Shown here: in pieces, positions 43,079 through 51,622 of the stretch
Layout: every line of letters starts with the position of its first letter
How positions within the stretch are numbered: the stretch's first letter is position 1
NCBI RefSeq assembly: GCF_013131805.1
Contig: NZ_JABJRC010000006.1
Location: 372,001 to 436,000, forward strand
Length of the DNA: 64,000 nucleotides
From: Kribbella sandramycini
Lineage (GTDB): Bacteria > Actinomycetota > Actinomycetes > Propionibacteriales > Kribbellaceae
Direction: 5' to 3'
The notes under the pieces: generated by a model
The model's input: the letters and a program-made list of their open reading frames with translations, nothing else
The model's database searches: none
Told to the model about the DNA's origin: nothing
Position numbers and translations under genes: made by a program

Positions 43079-43530
43079 CAGCGCGGCGCGGTCAGCAGCT
43101 CGGGCCGGCCGATCTGCAGCAGCAGCGACGCGGTGTCGAAGTACACCCGCTCGAGTGTGATCCGGTCGTCGGTGAAGAAGAACACCGCGATCACCGGCAC
43201 CCGGAACGCCTTACCCGTCGGCGGCAACCCGTAGAACTCGCCGAGGTTCGTCCCGAGCAGGTCGAACTCGACGATCACCGAGTCCGCGGCCGCGTGGAAG
43301 CGCGCGTTCTCGTGCCGCTGGTCGGGGAACGCCGTCCGGGTCAGCGTGTAGTACGCCATCACCTGCTCGGCGCCGTCGAAGGTCTGCCCGGTCGGCACGA
43401 TCTCGTACAGCGGGTGCCCGTCGAAGGTCGCGAGCGTCAGCTCGAACTCCTGCGTCACCTCGGTGTCCATGTGCTCCTGGATCACCGCGATCCGCCGGGC
43501 GGCCAGGTCAGCGTCCACACTCAGTCCCAT
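43078..43530 (-). CDS. NTF2/SnoaL-like protein
   Basis: 150 residues with an NTF2-like (SnoaL) cone fold: an N-terminal helix ending RRIAVIQEHM, TGQTFDGAEQVMAYYTLTRTAF, then FHAAADSVIVEFDLLGTN and VPVIAVFFFTDDRITLERVYFD (parts shown). Members are isomerases, dehydratases or ligand-binding proteins. It is likely part of the sugar-acid operon, since it starts 35 bases after the aldo/keto reductase gene and overlaps the MBL hydrolase start. The ATG at 43530 is taken; 30 upstream in-frame codons are out of character. Confidence 0.72.
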   Translation of the reverse strand: MGLSVDADLAARRIAVIQEHMDTEVTQEFELTLATFDGHPLYEIVPTGQTFDGAEQVMAYYTLTRTAFPDQRHENARFHAAADSVIVEFDLLGTNLGEFYGLPPTGKAFRVPVIAVFFFTDDRITLERVYFDTASLLLQIGRPELLTAPR

Positions 43531-43565
43531 GCCCGGCAACCTACCGATTGCCGGGCCCAGCCGGT

Positions 43566-44525
43566 TCAGGCGGTCGGCGCGTCTGTCCGAAGCAGGCCGG
43601 CTGATTTCAGGTCCGGCCACAGCGCGGCCGGTACGTCGGACGTGTACAGCTCGTGGTTCACCCGGACCTCGTGCGCGCTCCGGCAGCCGACCGCGATCCC
43701 GGCGACCGCCGGGTGGAACTGCGGGAACGCCAGCGCGGCCGCGGGCAGCGTCACGCCGTGCGCTTCGCAGACATCCGCGAGCTGGTCGGCCTTGGCGATC
43801 AGCGCGGCATCCGCCTGCGCGTAGTTGAACGTCGTGTCGGCCGCGGGCCGCGGCTGCGACAGCAGGCCGGAGTTGAAGACGCCGACGGCAACCACCTGGA
43901 CGTCGTTCGCCAGGCAGGCCGGGAGGACGTCGTCCAGCCCGTCCGGGTCGATCAGCGAGTACCGGCCGGCCAGCATGATCACGTCGACGTCGACCTCCTC
44001 GACGAACCGGGTCAGCATCGCCGACTGGTTCATCCCGGACCCGATCGCCCCGATCACGCCCTGCTCGCGCAACTCGATCAACGTCGGGAACGCCGTCGCC
44101 ACGGCCTCGTCGTAATGGTCGTCCGGGTCGTGCACGAAGACGATGTCGAGCCGATCGGTGCCGATCCGCCGTAACGAGTCCTCGATACTGCGCAGAACGC
44201 CGTCCCGGCTGAAGTCCCAGCGGCGACGGCGTTTGGTCACCACCGCGAAGCCCTGCCCGTCCGGCGCCTCGGTGTCGGCCTCGTAGATCACCCGGCCGAC
44301 CTTCGAGGACAGCACGTACTCCGACCGCGGTTTGTCCGCGAGACCAAGGCCGAGCCGCTCCTCGGCCAGCCCGAGCCCGTAGTGCGGCGCGGTGTCGAAG
44401 AAACGCCAGCCCGCTTCCCAGGCGGCGTTCACGGTGGCGACGGCGTCCGCCTCGGTGACCGGGGTCAGCAGGCCCGCCAGCGGCGCGCCGCCGAGGCCGA
44501 TCTTCAGGTCGCCGAAGATGTTCAC
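43566..44525 (-). CDS. aldo/keto reductase, L-fucose/aldose 1-dehydrogenase type
   Basis: 319 residues, TIM-barrel AKR with catalytic Asp/Tyr in FFDTAPHYGLGLAEERLG, Lys in LSSKVGRVI and His in DIVFVHDPDDH. The GTP-like 'YDFSRDGV' region reads RRRWDFSRDGVLRSIEDSLRR (shortened form) as in D-threo-aldose/L-fucose 1-dehydrogenases, which oxidise the sugar to the lactone with NAD(P). The GTG start overlaps the stop of the SDR gene. With the fuconate dehydratase-like and SDR genes it forms the oxidative L-fucose route. Confidence 0.87.
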   Translation of the reverse strand: MNIFGDLKIGLGGAPLAGLLTPVTEADAVATVNAAWEAGWRFFDTAPHYGLGLAEERLGLGLADKPRSEYVLSSKVGRVIYEADTEAPDGQGFAVVTKRRRRWDFSRDGVLRSIEDSLRRIGTDRLDIVFVHDPDDHYDEAVATAFPTLIELREQGVIGAIGSGMNQSAMLTRFVEEVDVDVIMLAGRYSLIDPDGLDDVLPACLANDVQVVAVGVFNSGLLSQPRPAADTTFNYAQADAALIAKADQLADVCEAHGVTLPAAALAFPQFHPAVAGIAVGCRSAHEVRVNHELYTSDVPAALWPDLKSAGLLRTDAPTA

Positions 44526-45274
44526 GACCGGGCCGCCGGGAGGCGCAGGTTCTGCATGCCGCCGTCGACGGCGATCGCCGTACCGGTGGTGGAGCCGGAC
44601 AGCGGGCTGGCCAGGTAGGCGATCGCGTGCGCGACCTCGTCGGCCGAGACCAGCCGGCCCATCGGCTGCCGGGCCTCCAGGGCCGCGCGCTCGGCCTCCG
44701 GGTCGTCGGCGGCGTCGAGCAGGCGGCCGACCCAGGGGGTGTCCGCGGTCCCCGGGTTCACGCAGTTCACCCGGATGCCTTCGCGGACGTGGTCGGCGGC
44801 CATCGCCATTGTCAGCGCGAGCACAGCGCCCTTGCTCGCCGAGTAGAGCGCGCGGTTCGGCAGGCCCGCGGTCGCAGCGATCGAGCAGGTGTTGACGATC
44901 GCGGCCGCGGCCGACTTGCGCAGGTAGGGCAGCGCGGCCCGGGTGACGCGGGCGATCCCGACCACGTTCACGTCGAGAACGCGATGCCACTCGTCGTCGC
45001 TGTTCGCGGTGACGTTGCCCTGGGCGCCGATCCCGGCGTTGTTCACCACGATGTCGATGCCGCCGAGCTGCAGCGCGGCCGCGGCGACCGCGGAGCGGAC
45101 CGAGCTGTCGTCGGTGACGTCGGCGGCGATCCCGGTCAGCGGCTCGGCGACGTCCGGCTTGAGGTCGAACACGACCACCTGCGCGCCGCGGCTCGCGAGC
45201 AGCTGCGCGGCGGCGAGCCCGAGGCCCGACGCGCCGCCGGTCACCACGGCCCGCAGGCCGCTGAAGTCCGTCAC
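44522..45274 (-). CDS. SDR dehydrogenase, probably for 2-keto-3-deoxy-L-fuconate
   Basis: 250 residues of the classical short-chain dehydrogenase family: cofactor motif TGGASGLG, NNAGIG, catalytic Ser in CSIAATAG and YSASK. The end, SGSTTGTAIAVDGGMQNLR, is typical. In fucose oxidative operons an SDR of this type oxidises 2-keto-3-deoxy-L-fuconate at C4 using NAD. The GTG start overlaps the preceding dehydratase stop and its stop overlaps the next GTG. Confidence 0.87.
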   Translation of the reverse strand: MTDFSGLRAVVTGGASGLGLAAAQLLASRGAQVVVFDLKPDVAEPLTGIAADVTDDSSVRSAVAAAALQLGGIDIVVNNAGIGAQGNVTANSDDEWHRVLDVNVVGIARVTRAALPYLRKSAAAAIVNTCSIAATAGLPNRALYSASKGAVLALTMAMAADHVREGIRVNCVNPGTADTPWVGRLLDAADDPEAERAALEARQPMGRLVSADEVAHAIAYLASPLSGSTTGTAIAVDGGMQNLRLPAARS

Positions 45275-46587
45275 TGGTTCTCCTTCGTCAGGTCGTTCCA
45301 GATCTTGCCACCCGGGAACCGGAAGTCGGTCAGCGTCTCGACATCCATCTCGGCGCCGAAACCGGGTTTCACCGGGGCGACGTAGTGCCCGGCCCGGATC
45401 ACGACCGGGTCGAGGAAGTGCTCGTGCAGATGGTCGACGTACTCGATCACGCGGTCCTCGACCGAGCCGCTGACGGCCAGGTAGTCGAACATCGACAGGT
45501 GCTGGACCAGCTCGCAGAGCCCGACCCCGCCCGCGTGCGGGCAGACCGGGACGCCGAACTTCGCCGCCAGCAGCAGGATCGCGACGTTCTCGTTCACCCC
45601 GGCGACGCGGGCGCTGTCCAGCTGCAGCACGGCCAGTGCGCCTGCCTGCAACATCTGCTTGAAGACGACCCGGTTCTGCACGTGCTCACCGGTCGCGACG
45701 CGGGTCGGCGCGATCGCCTTCGCGATGGTCGCGTGGCCGAGTACGTCGTCCGGGCTGGTCGGCTCCTCGACCCACCAGACGTCGTACGGCGCGAGCGCCT
45801 CGATCCAGCGGATCGCGTCCGGGACGTCCCAGCGCTGGTTGGCGTCGATCGCGATCCGGATGTCCGGGCCGACGGCCTCGCGGGCCAGCCGCATCCGGCG
45901 GATGTCGTCGTCCAGGTCGGCGCCGACCTTGAGCTTGATCTGGGTGAACCCCTCGGCGACGGCCTCGTGGCAGAGCCGGACGAGCTTGGCGTCGTCGTAG
46001 CCGAGCCAGCCGGGAGTGGTCGTGTACGCCGGGTAGCCGCGCTCCAGCAGCAGCGCCTCGCGCTCGGCGCGGCCGGGCTCGGCCTTGCGCAGGATGGCGA
46101 GCGCCTCGTCCGGCGTGAGCGCGTCGGTCAGGTAGCGGAAGTCGATCAGGCCGACGATCTGCTCGGGGGTCATGTCGGCGAGCAGTTTCCAGACCGGGAC
46201 GCCGGCGCGTTTGGCGGCCAGATCCCAGACGGCGTTCACGACGGCGCCGATCGCCATGTGCATGACGCCCTTCTCGGGCCCGAGCCAGCGCAGCTGCGAG
46301 TCGTGCACGAGCGATTTCCAGAACCCGCCCAGGTCGCCGAGGGTGGCCTCCAGGTCGAGCCCGACGACGTGGTCGCGGAGCGCCTCGATGGCCGCGGTCT
46401 GGACGTCGTTGCCGCGCCCGATCGTGAACGCGAACCCGTGGCCCTCCAGCCCGTCGCCGGCGTCGGTGCGCAGGATCAGGTACGCCGCGGAGTAGTCCGG
46501 GTCGGTGTTCATCGCGTCGGAGCCGTCCAGGTCCAGCGAGGTGGGGAAGCGGACGTCGTACGTCTCTAACTCGGTGAAACGTGCCAT
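45271..46587 (-). CDS. enolase-superfamily sugar-acid dehydratase, L-fuconate dehydratase type
   Basis: 438 residues of the mandelate racemase group. The N-terminal capping domain includes DPDYSAAYLILRTDAGDGLEGHG (read in parts), and the barrel bears KLKVGAD (KxK base), IDANQRWD and VEEPTSPDD (metal Asp/Glu), ATGEHVQNR and CPHAGGVGL (His). This is the L-fuconate dehydratase family, giving 2-keto-3-deoxy-L-fuconate. The ATG at 46587 has GGTCCTCC's complement GGAGG nearby on the minus strand. It heads a five-gene operon, preceded by a 12-bp palindrome. Confidence 0.9.
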   Translation of the reverse strand: MARFTELETYDVRFPTSLDLDGSDAMNTDPDYSAAYLILRTDAGDGLEGHGFAFTIGRGNDVQTAAIEALRDHVVGLDLEATLGDLGGFWKSLVHDSQLRWLGPEKGVMHMAIGAVVNAVWDLAAKRAGVPVWKLLADMTPEQIVGLIDFRYLTDALTPDEALAILRKAEPGRAEREALLLERGYPAYTTTPGWLGYDDAKLVRLCHEAVAEGFTQIKLKVGADLDDDIRRMRLAREAVGPDIRIAIDANQRWDVPDAIRWIEALAPYDVWWVEEPTSPDDVLGHATIAKAIAPTRVATGEHVQNRVVFKQMLQAGALAVLQLDSARVAGVNENVAILLLAAKFGVPVCPHAGGVGLCELVQHLSMFDYLAVSGSVEDRVIEYVDHLHEHFLDPVVIRAGHYVAPVKPGFGAEMDVETLTDFRFPGGKIWNDLTKENQ

Positions 46588-46628
46588 GGAGGACCCGATC
46601 TGGTGCGGTGGGCGGTCTGTCGAGACGA

Positions 46629-46640
46629 ATCCTATAGGAT
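46629..46640. promoter_or_regulatory. palindromic operator candidate of the fucose operon
   Basis: ATCCTATAGGAT is a perfect 12-bp palindrome 42 bases before the dehydratase ATG, in the gap to the divergent FolP-like gene. The AT-rich core stands out at this GC content. Sites of this shape are bound by GntR-family repressors of sugar-acid operons. Confidence 0.55.
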
Positions 46641-46692
46641 ATGTGGCAGCTTGGGCAGGGGGTTCCGGAGCCGCGCCCCGTAGAGTCGCGGT

Positions 46693-47559
46693 GTGACGGA
46701 TCTGCGGCTGGGCCAGCGGTTGTTCGGGGCCGGTGAGTTCGCGGTGATGGCGATCGTGAACCGGACGCCGGACTCGTTCTTCGACCGGGGCGCGACGTAC
46801 GCGACCGACGCGGCGTACGCGGCGATCGACCAGGCCGTCGCGGACGGCGCCGATCTGGTCGACATCGGCGGCGTGAAGGCCGGGTACGGCGAGCCGGTCA
46901 GCGAGGACGAGGAGCTGCGCCGGACGGTCGACTTCGTGGCCGGGATCCGGGAGCGGCATCCGTCGCTGGTGATCAGCGTCGACACCTATCGCAGCGGCGT
47001 CGCCCGGCGGGTGGCCGAGGCCGGAGCCGACCTGCTGAACGACACCTGGGCCGGCTCCGACCCCGATCTGGTGCACGCGGCCGCGGAGTACGGGACGGGG
47101 CTGGTCTGCAGCCACGTCGGCGGCCTCTCCCCGCGCACGGACCCGCACCGGATGGCGTACGACGACGTCGTCGCCGATGTGATCCGGACGACGACCGGGC
47201 TGGCGGAGCGCGCGGTCGCGGCCGGTGTCCGGCGGGACGGGATCCTGATCGACCCGACACACGACTTCGGCAAGAACACCTTGCAGTCACTGGAGCTGAC
47301 CCGGCGGCTCGACGAGCTGGCCGCGACCGGCTGGCCGGTGCTGGTCGCCGTCTCGAACAAGGACTTCATCGGCGAGACGCTCGAACTGCCGCCCGGCCGG
47401 CGCGGGAACGGGACGCTGGCCGCGTTGTCGATCTCGGCCTGGCTCGGGGCGCGGGTGTTCCGGGTCCACGACGTCCCTGCCGCCCGGCAGGCGCTCGACC
47501 TGATCGCCGTCCTGCGTGGCACCGCGCAGCCGGCCGGAACCCGAAGGAGCTTGGCCTGA
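46693..47559 (+). CDS. dihydropteroate synthase homologue, FolP2 type
   Basis: 288 residues with the DHPS barrel: AIVNRTPDSFFDRG (first pterin loop), LVDIGGVKAGYGEPV, ISVDTYRSGVAR, LLNDTWAG, ILIDPTHDFGKN and a final RVHDV. In real synthases the second block reads GGESTRPG; here GGVKAGYG is found as in mycobacterial FolP2, which does not complement synthase activity. So the reaction is uncertain. GTG at 46693 is the start. The stop overlaps the next gene's ATG (TGATG). Confidence 0.85.
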   Translation: MTDLRLGQRLFGAGEFAVMAIVNRTPDSFFDRGATYATDAAYAAIDQAVADGADLVDIGGVKAGYGEPVSEDEELRRTVDFVAGIRERHPSLVISVDTYRSGVARRVAEAGADLLNDTWAGSDPDLVHAAAEYGTGLVCSHVGGLSPRTDPHRMAYDDVVADVIRTTTGLAERAVAAGVRRDGILIDPTHDFGKNTLQSLELTRRLDELAATGWPVLVAVSNKDFIGETLELPPGRRGNGTLAALSISAWLGARVFRVHDVPAARQALDLIAVLRGTAQPAGTRRSLA

Positions 47560-48284
47560 TGCGCCGACTCGACGAACTGTCCGACGACGAGCTGCTCGAG
47601 GTCTACCGGATCGCCGACCGTACGACGCCGCATCTGCGCGCCAACTTCGTCAGCAGCCTGGACGGCGCGGTCGAGATCGACGGTCAGTCGAAGGCGCTCT
47701 CGTCGGAGTCCGACAGCCGCGTCTTCAGCATGATCCGGCGGCTGGCGGACGTCGTCCTGGTCGGCGCGGGCACCATCCGCGACGAGGGCTACACCCCGCT
47801 CAAACTCTCCGCCGCCGGCCGCTCGTGGCGCAGCGCGGCCGGTCTGCCCGAGAACCCGACGCTCGCCGTCGTCTCCGCCCGCCTCGACCTGAGCCCGGTC
47901 AACCCGATCTTCCGCTCTGCCGTCCGGCCGCTGGTCATCACCCACGAGGCCTCCCCGCCCGACCGGCGCGAAGCCCTCGGCGAGGTGGCCGACGTGCTGG
48001 TCCTGGGAGCCGCCGAGGTAGACCTTCCTGCAGTGGTCATAGCCCTGGCCGACCGCGGCCTCCCGCAGATCCTCTGCGAAGGCGGCCCCCATCTCCTGGG
48101 CGCCATGACCACTGCTGATCTGGTCGACGAGCTCGACCTCGCCTTGGCCCCGTTGTTGGCGGGTCCGGGCTCTGGCCGCATCACCGCGGGCCCGCCAACC
48201 CCGCTCACCCGCCAGCTCCGACTGGCCACCGCTCTGGTCGCTCCGGACGACTACCTCTTCTTCCGCTACGTCCGAGAGTCCTGA
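47559..48284 (+). CDS. RibD C-terminal/dihydrofolate reductase-like protein
   Basis: 241 residues of the RibD_C (pyrimidine reductase) family: RANFVSSLDGAVEIDGQSKALSS in the substrate strand, VVLVGAGTIRDEGY, and ILCEGGPHLLGAM for the NADPH site. Free-standing RibD-like proteins can act as auxiliary dihydrofolate reductases, and here the gene is coupled to a dihydropteroate-synthase homologue, so a pterin-related role is plausible (inference). The ATG overlaps the upstream stop; the next gene begins one base after the stop. Confidence 0.85.
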   Translation: MRRLDELSDDELLEVYRIADRTTPHLRANFVSSLDGAVEIDGQSKALSSESDSRVFSMIRRLADVVLVGAGTIRDEGYTPLKLSAAGRSWRSAAGLPENPTLAVVSARLDLSPVNPIFRSAVRPLVITHEASPPDRREALGEVADVLVLGAAEVDLPAVVIALADRGLPQILCEGGPHLLGAMTTADLVDELDLALAPLLAGPGSGRITAGPPTPLTRQLRLATALVAPDDYLFFRYVRES

Positions 48285-48285
48285 C

Positions 48286-48963
48286 ATGCCCGTAGTAGCC
48301 GCTGCAGTCTGCCCACACCCGCCGCTCCTCGTCCCCGAGGTGGCCACCGGCGCCGCCTCCGAACTGGACGACCTCCGAGCTGCCTGCCTGACCGCGGTGG
48401 ACGGGTTGGCAGGTGCAGACAGTGTGTTGGTGGTCGGTACCGGTCGCACCGGGGCGTACGACGGCGCGACGGGTGGCGGCTTCGGTGCGTACGGCGCTCC
48501 GTCGGTGCGGTTCGGTTCCGGCGCTCCGGTCCTGCCGCTCTCGTTGGCCGTCGGCGGCTGGCTGCTCGAACAGTCGAAGGCCGCCGCCCTACCGCGGAGC
48601 TACCTCGCGGTGGACGCTGTCACCACACCTGGTGACGCACTCGCCTCCGGGCGCAAGCTGGCCGCGGGGGAGGAGCGGGTGGGCTTGTTGGTGATGGGGG
48701 ATGGGGCGCCGCGGCGGAGTGAGCATTCGCCGGTGCACCTGCATCCGCGGGCTGAGGTGTTCGACCGGACAGTGGCGGAGGCGCTGCGAACGGCGGACGC
48801 TGAGGTGTTGGCTGCTCTGGATCCGGGGCTGGCTGGTGAGCTGCAGGCTGCGGGGCGGGCGCCTTGGCAGGTGCTGGCGGGGGCGCTGGGCGCACTGCAG
48901 GGTGAGCTGTTGTACGACGCGGCGCCGTACGGGGTCGGCTACTTCGTTGCGCGGTTCAGCTGA
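48286..48963 (+). CDS. LigB-like (class III extradiol dioxygenase fold) protein
   Basis: 225 residues beginning PVVAAAVCPHPPLLVPEVATG, of the type seen in actinobacterial LigB/AMMECR-type proteins, and ending GALQGELLYDAAPYGVGYFVARF. The paired histidines of true dioxygenases are incomplete, so enzymatic function is doubtful. It is co-transcribed with the RibD-like gene (one-base gap). The second half changes to G/T-rich third positions. Its 3' end overlaps the converging unknown gene by eight bases. Confidence 0.75.
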   Translation: MPVVAAAVCPHPPLLVPEVATGAASELDDLRAACLTAVDGLAGADSVLVVGTGRTGAYDGATGGGFGAYGAPSVRFGSGAPVLPLSLAVGGWLLEQSKAAALPRSYLAVDAVTTPGDALASGRKLAAGEERVGLLVMGDGAPRRSEHSPVHLHPRAEVFDRTVAEALRTADAEVLAALDPGLAGELQAAGRAPWQVLAGALGALQGELLYDAAPYGVGYFVARFS

Positions 48964-49588
48964 CGGGGACGGCGGGCCAGCGCGGTGCGGTGGCGGCCAG
49001 CTCGTCGCGGCCGGCGCTGCGGAGCTGTTCGACCAGTTCGGCGCGGGCGGCGGTGACTACGGCTACTGCGGCTTCGGCGCTCTCATGCGGGCCGGACCAG
49101 TTGCAGACCGCGTCCCCTGCGTACCAGCCCGGGTAGGAGTGGTGGACGTGTGCGGTGGCCAGTCGAGCGACTGAGCGCGTGACGGCAGCTCCAGCGAGTT
49201 GGACGACGGCGTCAACGGCTACTACCTCGGCGTCCAGCTCCAGCAGCGGGCGCAGCTCGACGGCGTCGGTCCGGACGAACTCGTAGCCCGCTGGGGCACG
49301 CTCGGCGAGCCAGGCGAACGCTTCGGCGGCTGCTGCGCGCAGCGGCTCCGGGTCAGTGAGAGTCTGGACGCCGCACTGCCGGGTGTGAGTTGGCCGCAGC
49401 TCGTTCTGCCAGAGGCGGACCTGGAGCTCCTCGGCCCCGGACAACCGGCGGCCGAGGATGCGGGACAGGCCGACGACGTCGAAGTTCAGCTCGTCCGGTG
49501 TGCGTTTCTGCCCCGGAGCGAACGGTGCACCGACAGCGGTCCCGCGAGTTGTCCACGGGCCGACGTGCCAACGCTCCAGAGCAGTCAC
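48956..49588 (-). CDS. protein of unknown function (210 residues)
   Basis: Soluble, helical, with Trp- and Arg-rich N-terminus (MTALERWHVGPWTTRG). ELNFDVVGLSRILGRRLSG and VQVRLWQNELRPTHTRQCG-like stretches suggest a conserved actinobacterial protein, but I recognise no domain. The GTG start is 10 bases before the end of the siderophore-binding protein gene in the same direction, so it may be its co-transcribed last gene. Codon use is normal for the window. Confidence 0.6.
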   Translation of the reverse strand: MTALERWHVGPWTTRGTAVGAPFAPGQKRTPDELNFDVVGLSRILGRRLSGAEELQVRLWQNELRPTHTRQCGVQTLTDPEPLRAAAAEAFAWLAERAPAGYEFVRTDAVELRPLLELDAEVVAVDAVVQLAGAAVTRSVARLATAHVHHSYPGWYAGDAVCNWSGPHESAEAAVAVVTAARAELVEQLRSAGRDELAATAPRWPAVPVS

Positions 49589-49598
49589 ACCGTCGACA

Positions 49599-50567
49599 CT
49601 ACTTCGCCGGAGCCTCGACTCCGAAGGACTTCGCCAGGTCGCCGAGGATCACCCAGGCGCCCTGCAGCCCGACGGCGGTCATCCAGGTCAGGTCCGGCAC
49701 CTCGTGCACCTTCGGCGCCAGCGGCTTCCACAGCGGGTTCGCCTTGAACTGCCCGGCGGTCTTCGCGCTCAGCCCCTTGTCGTCGGCGAACTCGGTGACG
49801 AAGATCGCGTCCGCGTCGGCGTCCTTGATCCGCTCCGGACCGATCTCCAGCGCGAACCCGTCGACGTCCTGCGATTTCGGCCGCGCCAGCCCGGCGTCCT
49901 TCAGGACGATCCCGGAGAAACTCGACTTCTGGTAGAGCCGGGTCGGCCCGTCGACGAACCGGACCACCGAGATCGTCGGGTTCTTCGCCTTCGCGTTGAT
50001 CGCGGCGCCGACGGTCCTGGCCGCGGTCTCGTACGCCGTCAGCTCCTGCTCGGCCAGCTCCTCGGCGCCGAGCGCCTTCGCCTCGAGCCGGATGTTGTCC
50101 TTCCAGGTCGGACCGGTGGTCTCCGACATGATCGTCGGCGCGATCGCGGACAGCTGGTCGTAGAGCTTCTCGTGCCGGACCTTCGCGGTGATGATCAGAT
50201 CCGGGTCGAGCTCGGCGATCTTCTCCAGGTTCGGCTCGGCGAGCGTGCCGACCGCCTGGGCGTCCTTGCCGAGCGTGTTCCGGTCGTCGCCGAGGTACTC
50301 CGGCAGCTTGTCCTTGATGCTGCGGTAGTCGGTGTAGCCGACGACCGGGGTGTCCAGGATCAGCGTCGCGTCCACGAAACTCGCGTCCAGCGCGACGACC
50401 CGCTGCGGCTTGGTCTTCAGCTCGGTCTTACCCATCGCGTGCTCGATCGTGCGCGGGAAGCCGGCGGCCGCGGGCGCGTCCGGGGACGTCGGCTCGTCCG
50501 CCGAGCCGCAGCCGGCCAGCGCCACGGCCGTGACGGCGATCAGAGCGGTGATGCGATGCAGACGCAC
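49599..50567 (-). CDS. iron-siderophore ABC transporter, substrate-binding lipoprotein
   Basis: 322 residues of the FecB/FepB (type III periplasmic-binding) group. Signal peptide with lipobox ALAGCGSA; RVVALDASFVDATLILDTPVVGYT and LDPDLIITAKVRHEKL are the usual blocks; two lobes joined by one long helix. The GTG at 50567 is preceded by CTGGAGAG. It is divergent from the permease and ATPase genes across an iron box, so all are under one iron-dependent switch. Confidence 0.92.
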   Translation of the reverse strand: MRLHRITALIAVTAVALAGCGSADEPTSPDAPAAAGFPRTIEHAMGKTELKTKPQRVVALDASFVDATLILDTPVVGYTDYRSIKDKLPEYLGDDRNTLGKDAQAVGTLAEPNLEKIAELDPDLIITAKVRHEKLYDQLSAIAPTIMSETTGPTWKDNIRLEAKALGAEELAEQELTAYETAARTVGAAINAKAKNPTISVVRFVDGPTRLYQKSSFSGIVLKDAGLARPKSQDVDGFALEIGPERIKDADADAIFVTEFADDKGLSAKTAGQFKANPLWKPLAPKVHEVPDLTWMTAVGLQGAWVILGDLAKSFGVEAPAK

Positions 50568-50608
50568 GGGTCTCTCCAGGGGTTAAAGTGGCACCTGACC
50601 ACTGACAA

Positions 50609-50627
50609 GTAAGGCAACCCTAACCTA
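50609..50627. promoter_or_regulatory. IdeR/DtxR-type iron box
   Basis: GTAAGGCAACCCTAACCTA resembles the 19-bp consensus TTAGGTTAGCCTAACCTAA, with the right half (CCTAACCTA) fully conserved. It sits in the gap between the divergent siderophore-binding protein and permease genes and touches the permease ATG, so occupancy would block both directions. Confidence 0.75.
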
Positions 50628-51622
50628 TGCATCCCTCCGCGCGGCGGGCCACATCCCTTGTGGTGCTGGTGATTCTGCTCGCACTGGCCTTCGTCGCGAG
50701 CCTGGTCTTCGGGTCGCGCTGGCTCGGGCCGGGCGCGGTCTGGCACGCCATCACGGCCGACAACGGGTCGGACGCCGATGTGATCGTGCGCAGCCTCCGA
50801 GCGCCACGCAGCGTGGTTGCGGTGCTGATCGGCCTCTGTCTGGGTGTTGCGGGCGCGTTGATGCAGGGCCACACCCGCAACGCGCTGGCTGAGCCGGGCA
50901 TCTTCGGTGTCAGCTCGGGTGCGGCGTTTGCGGTGGTCCTGGGGCTGCAGGTCGGTCTGGTCGAATCGGTGGCGTCGACGGTCTGGGTGGCGCTGGTGGG
51001 CGCGCTGATAGCGACGTACGGCGTCCAGCGGCTGGCCTCGCGGGGGAGTGGCGCCAGCCCGGTCGGTCTGGCGCTGACTGGCGCCGCAGTGGCCGCAATG
51101 CTCGGTGCGTTCACTTCAGCGATCGTGCTGCTCGACAACAACACTCTGGATGGCTACCGGTTCTGGGCGGTCGGTTCGGTCTCCGGGCGCGGCCTGGACG
51201 TCGCAGTCCAGGTGCTGCCGTTCGCTGTGATCGGTCTGACCCTTGCCGCCTTCAACGCTCGCGACCTCGACCTGCTGTCACTGGGCGACGACGTCGCGGC
51301 TGGTCTGGGGCTTTCGATCCGGCGGGCGCGGTTGGTCGGGTTGGTTGCGATCGGTCTGCTGACTGCGGCCGGAGTGGCCGCCTGTGGGCCGATTGGCTTC
51401 CTCGGTCTGCTGGGCGGGCATCTGGCCCGGCAGGTCTTCGGTGCGCGCAACACCTGGCTCATTCCGGCCGCAGGGGTGATCGGTGCGATCGCGTTGCTGC
51501 TTGCGGACCTGATCGGCCGGTTGGTCGGCGGTGCGGGTGAGGTGCAGGCCGGTGTGATCCTTGGCGTCGTCGGTGCACCGCTGTTCGTACTGGTGGTACG
51601 CCGTCGGGCGGTGGTGCTGTGA
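50627..51622 (+). CDS. iron-siderophore ABC transporter, permease 1 (FecCD type)
   Basis: 331 residues, about nine or ten membrane helices, with FecCD features: RSLRAPRSVVAVLIGLCLGV, GALMQGHTRNALAEPGIFGV and the coupling loop GFLGLLGGHLARQVFG. It forms a heterodimer with permease 2. The ATG at 50627 lacks a Shine-Dalgarno and abuts the iron box; a later start a few codons downstream cannot be ruled out. Its stop overlaps the next start. Confidence 0.92.
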   Translation: MHPSARRATSLVVLVILLALAFVASLVFGSRWLGPGAVWHAITADNGSDADVIVRSLRAPRSVVAVLIGLCLGVAGALMQGHTRNALAEPGIFGVSSGAAFAVVLGLQVGLVESVASTVWVALVGALIATYGVQRLASRGSGASPVGLALTGAAVAAMLGAFTSAIVLLDNNTLDGYRFWAVGSVSGRGLDVAVQVLPFAVIGLTLAAFNARDLDLLSLGDDVAAGLGLSIRRARLVGLVAIGLLTAAGVAACGPIGFLGLLGGHLARQVFGARNTWLIPAAGVIGAIALLLADLIGRLVGGAGEVQAGVILGVVGAPLFVLVVRRRAVVL

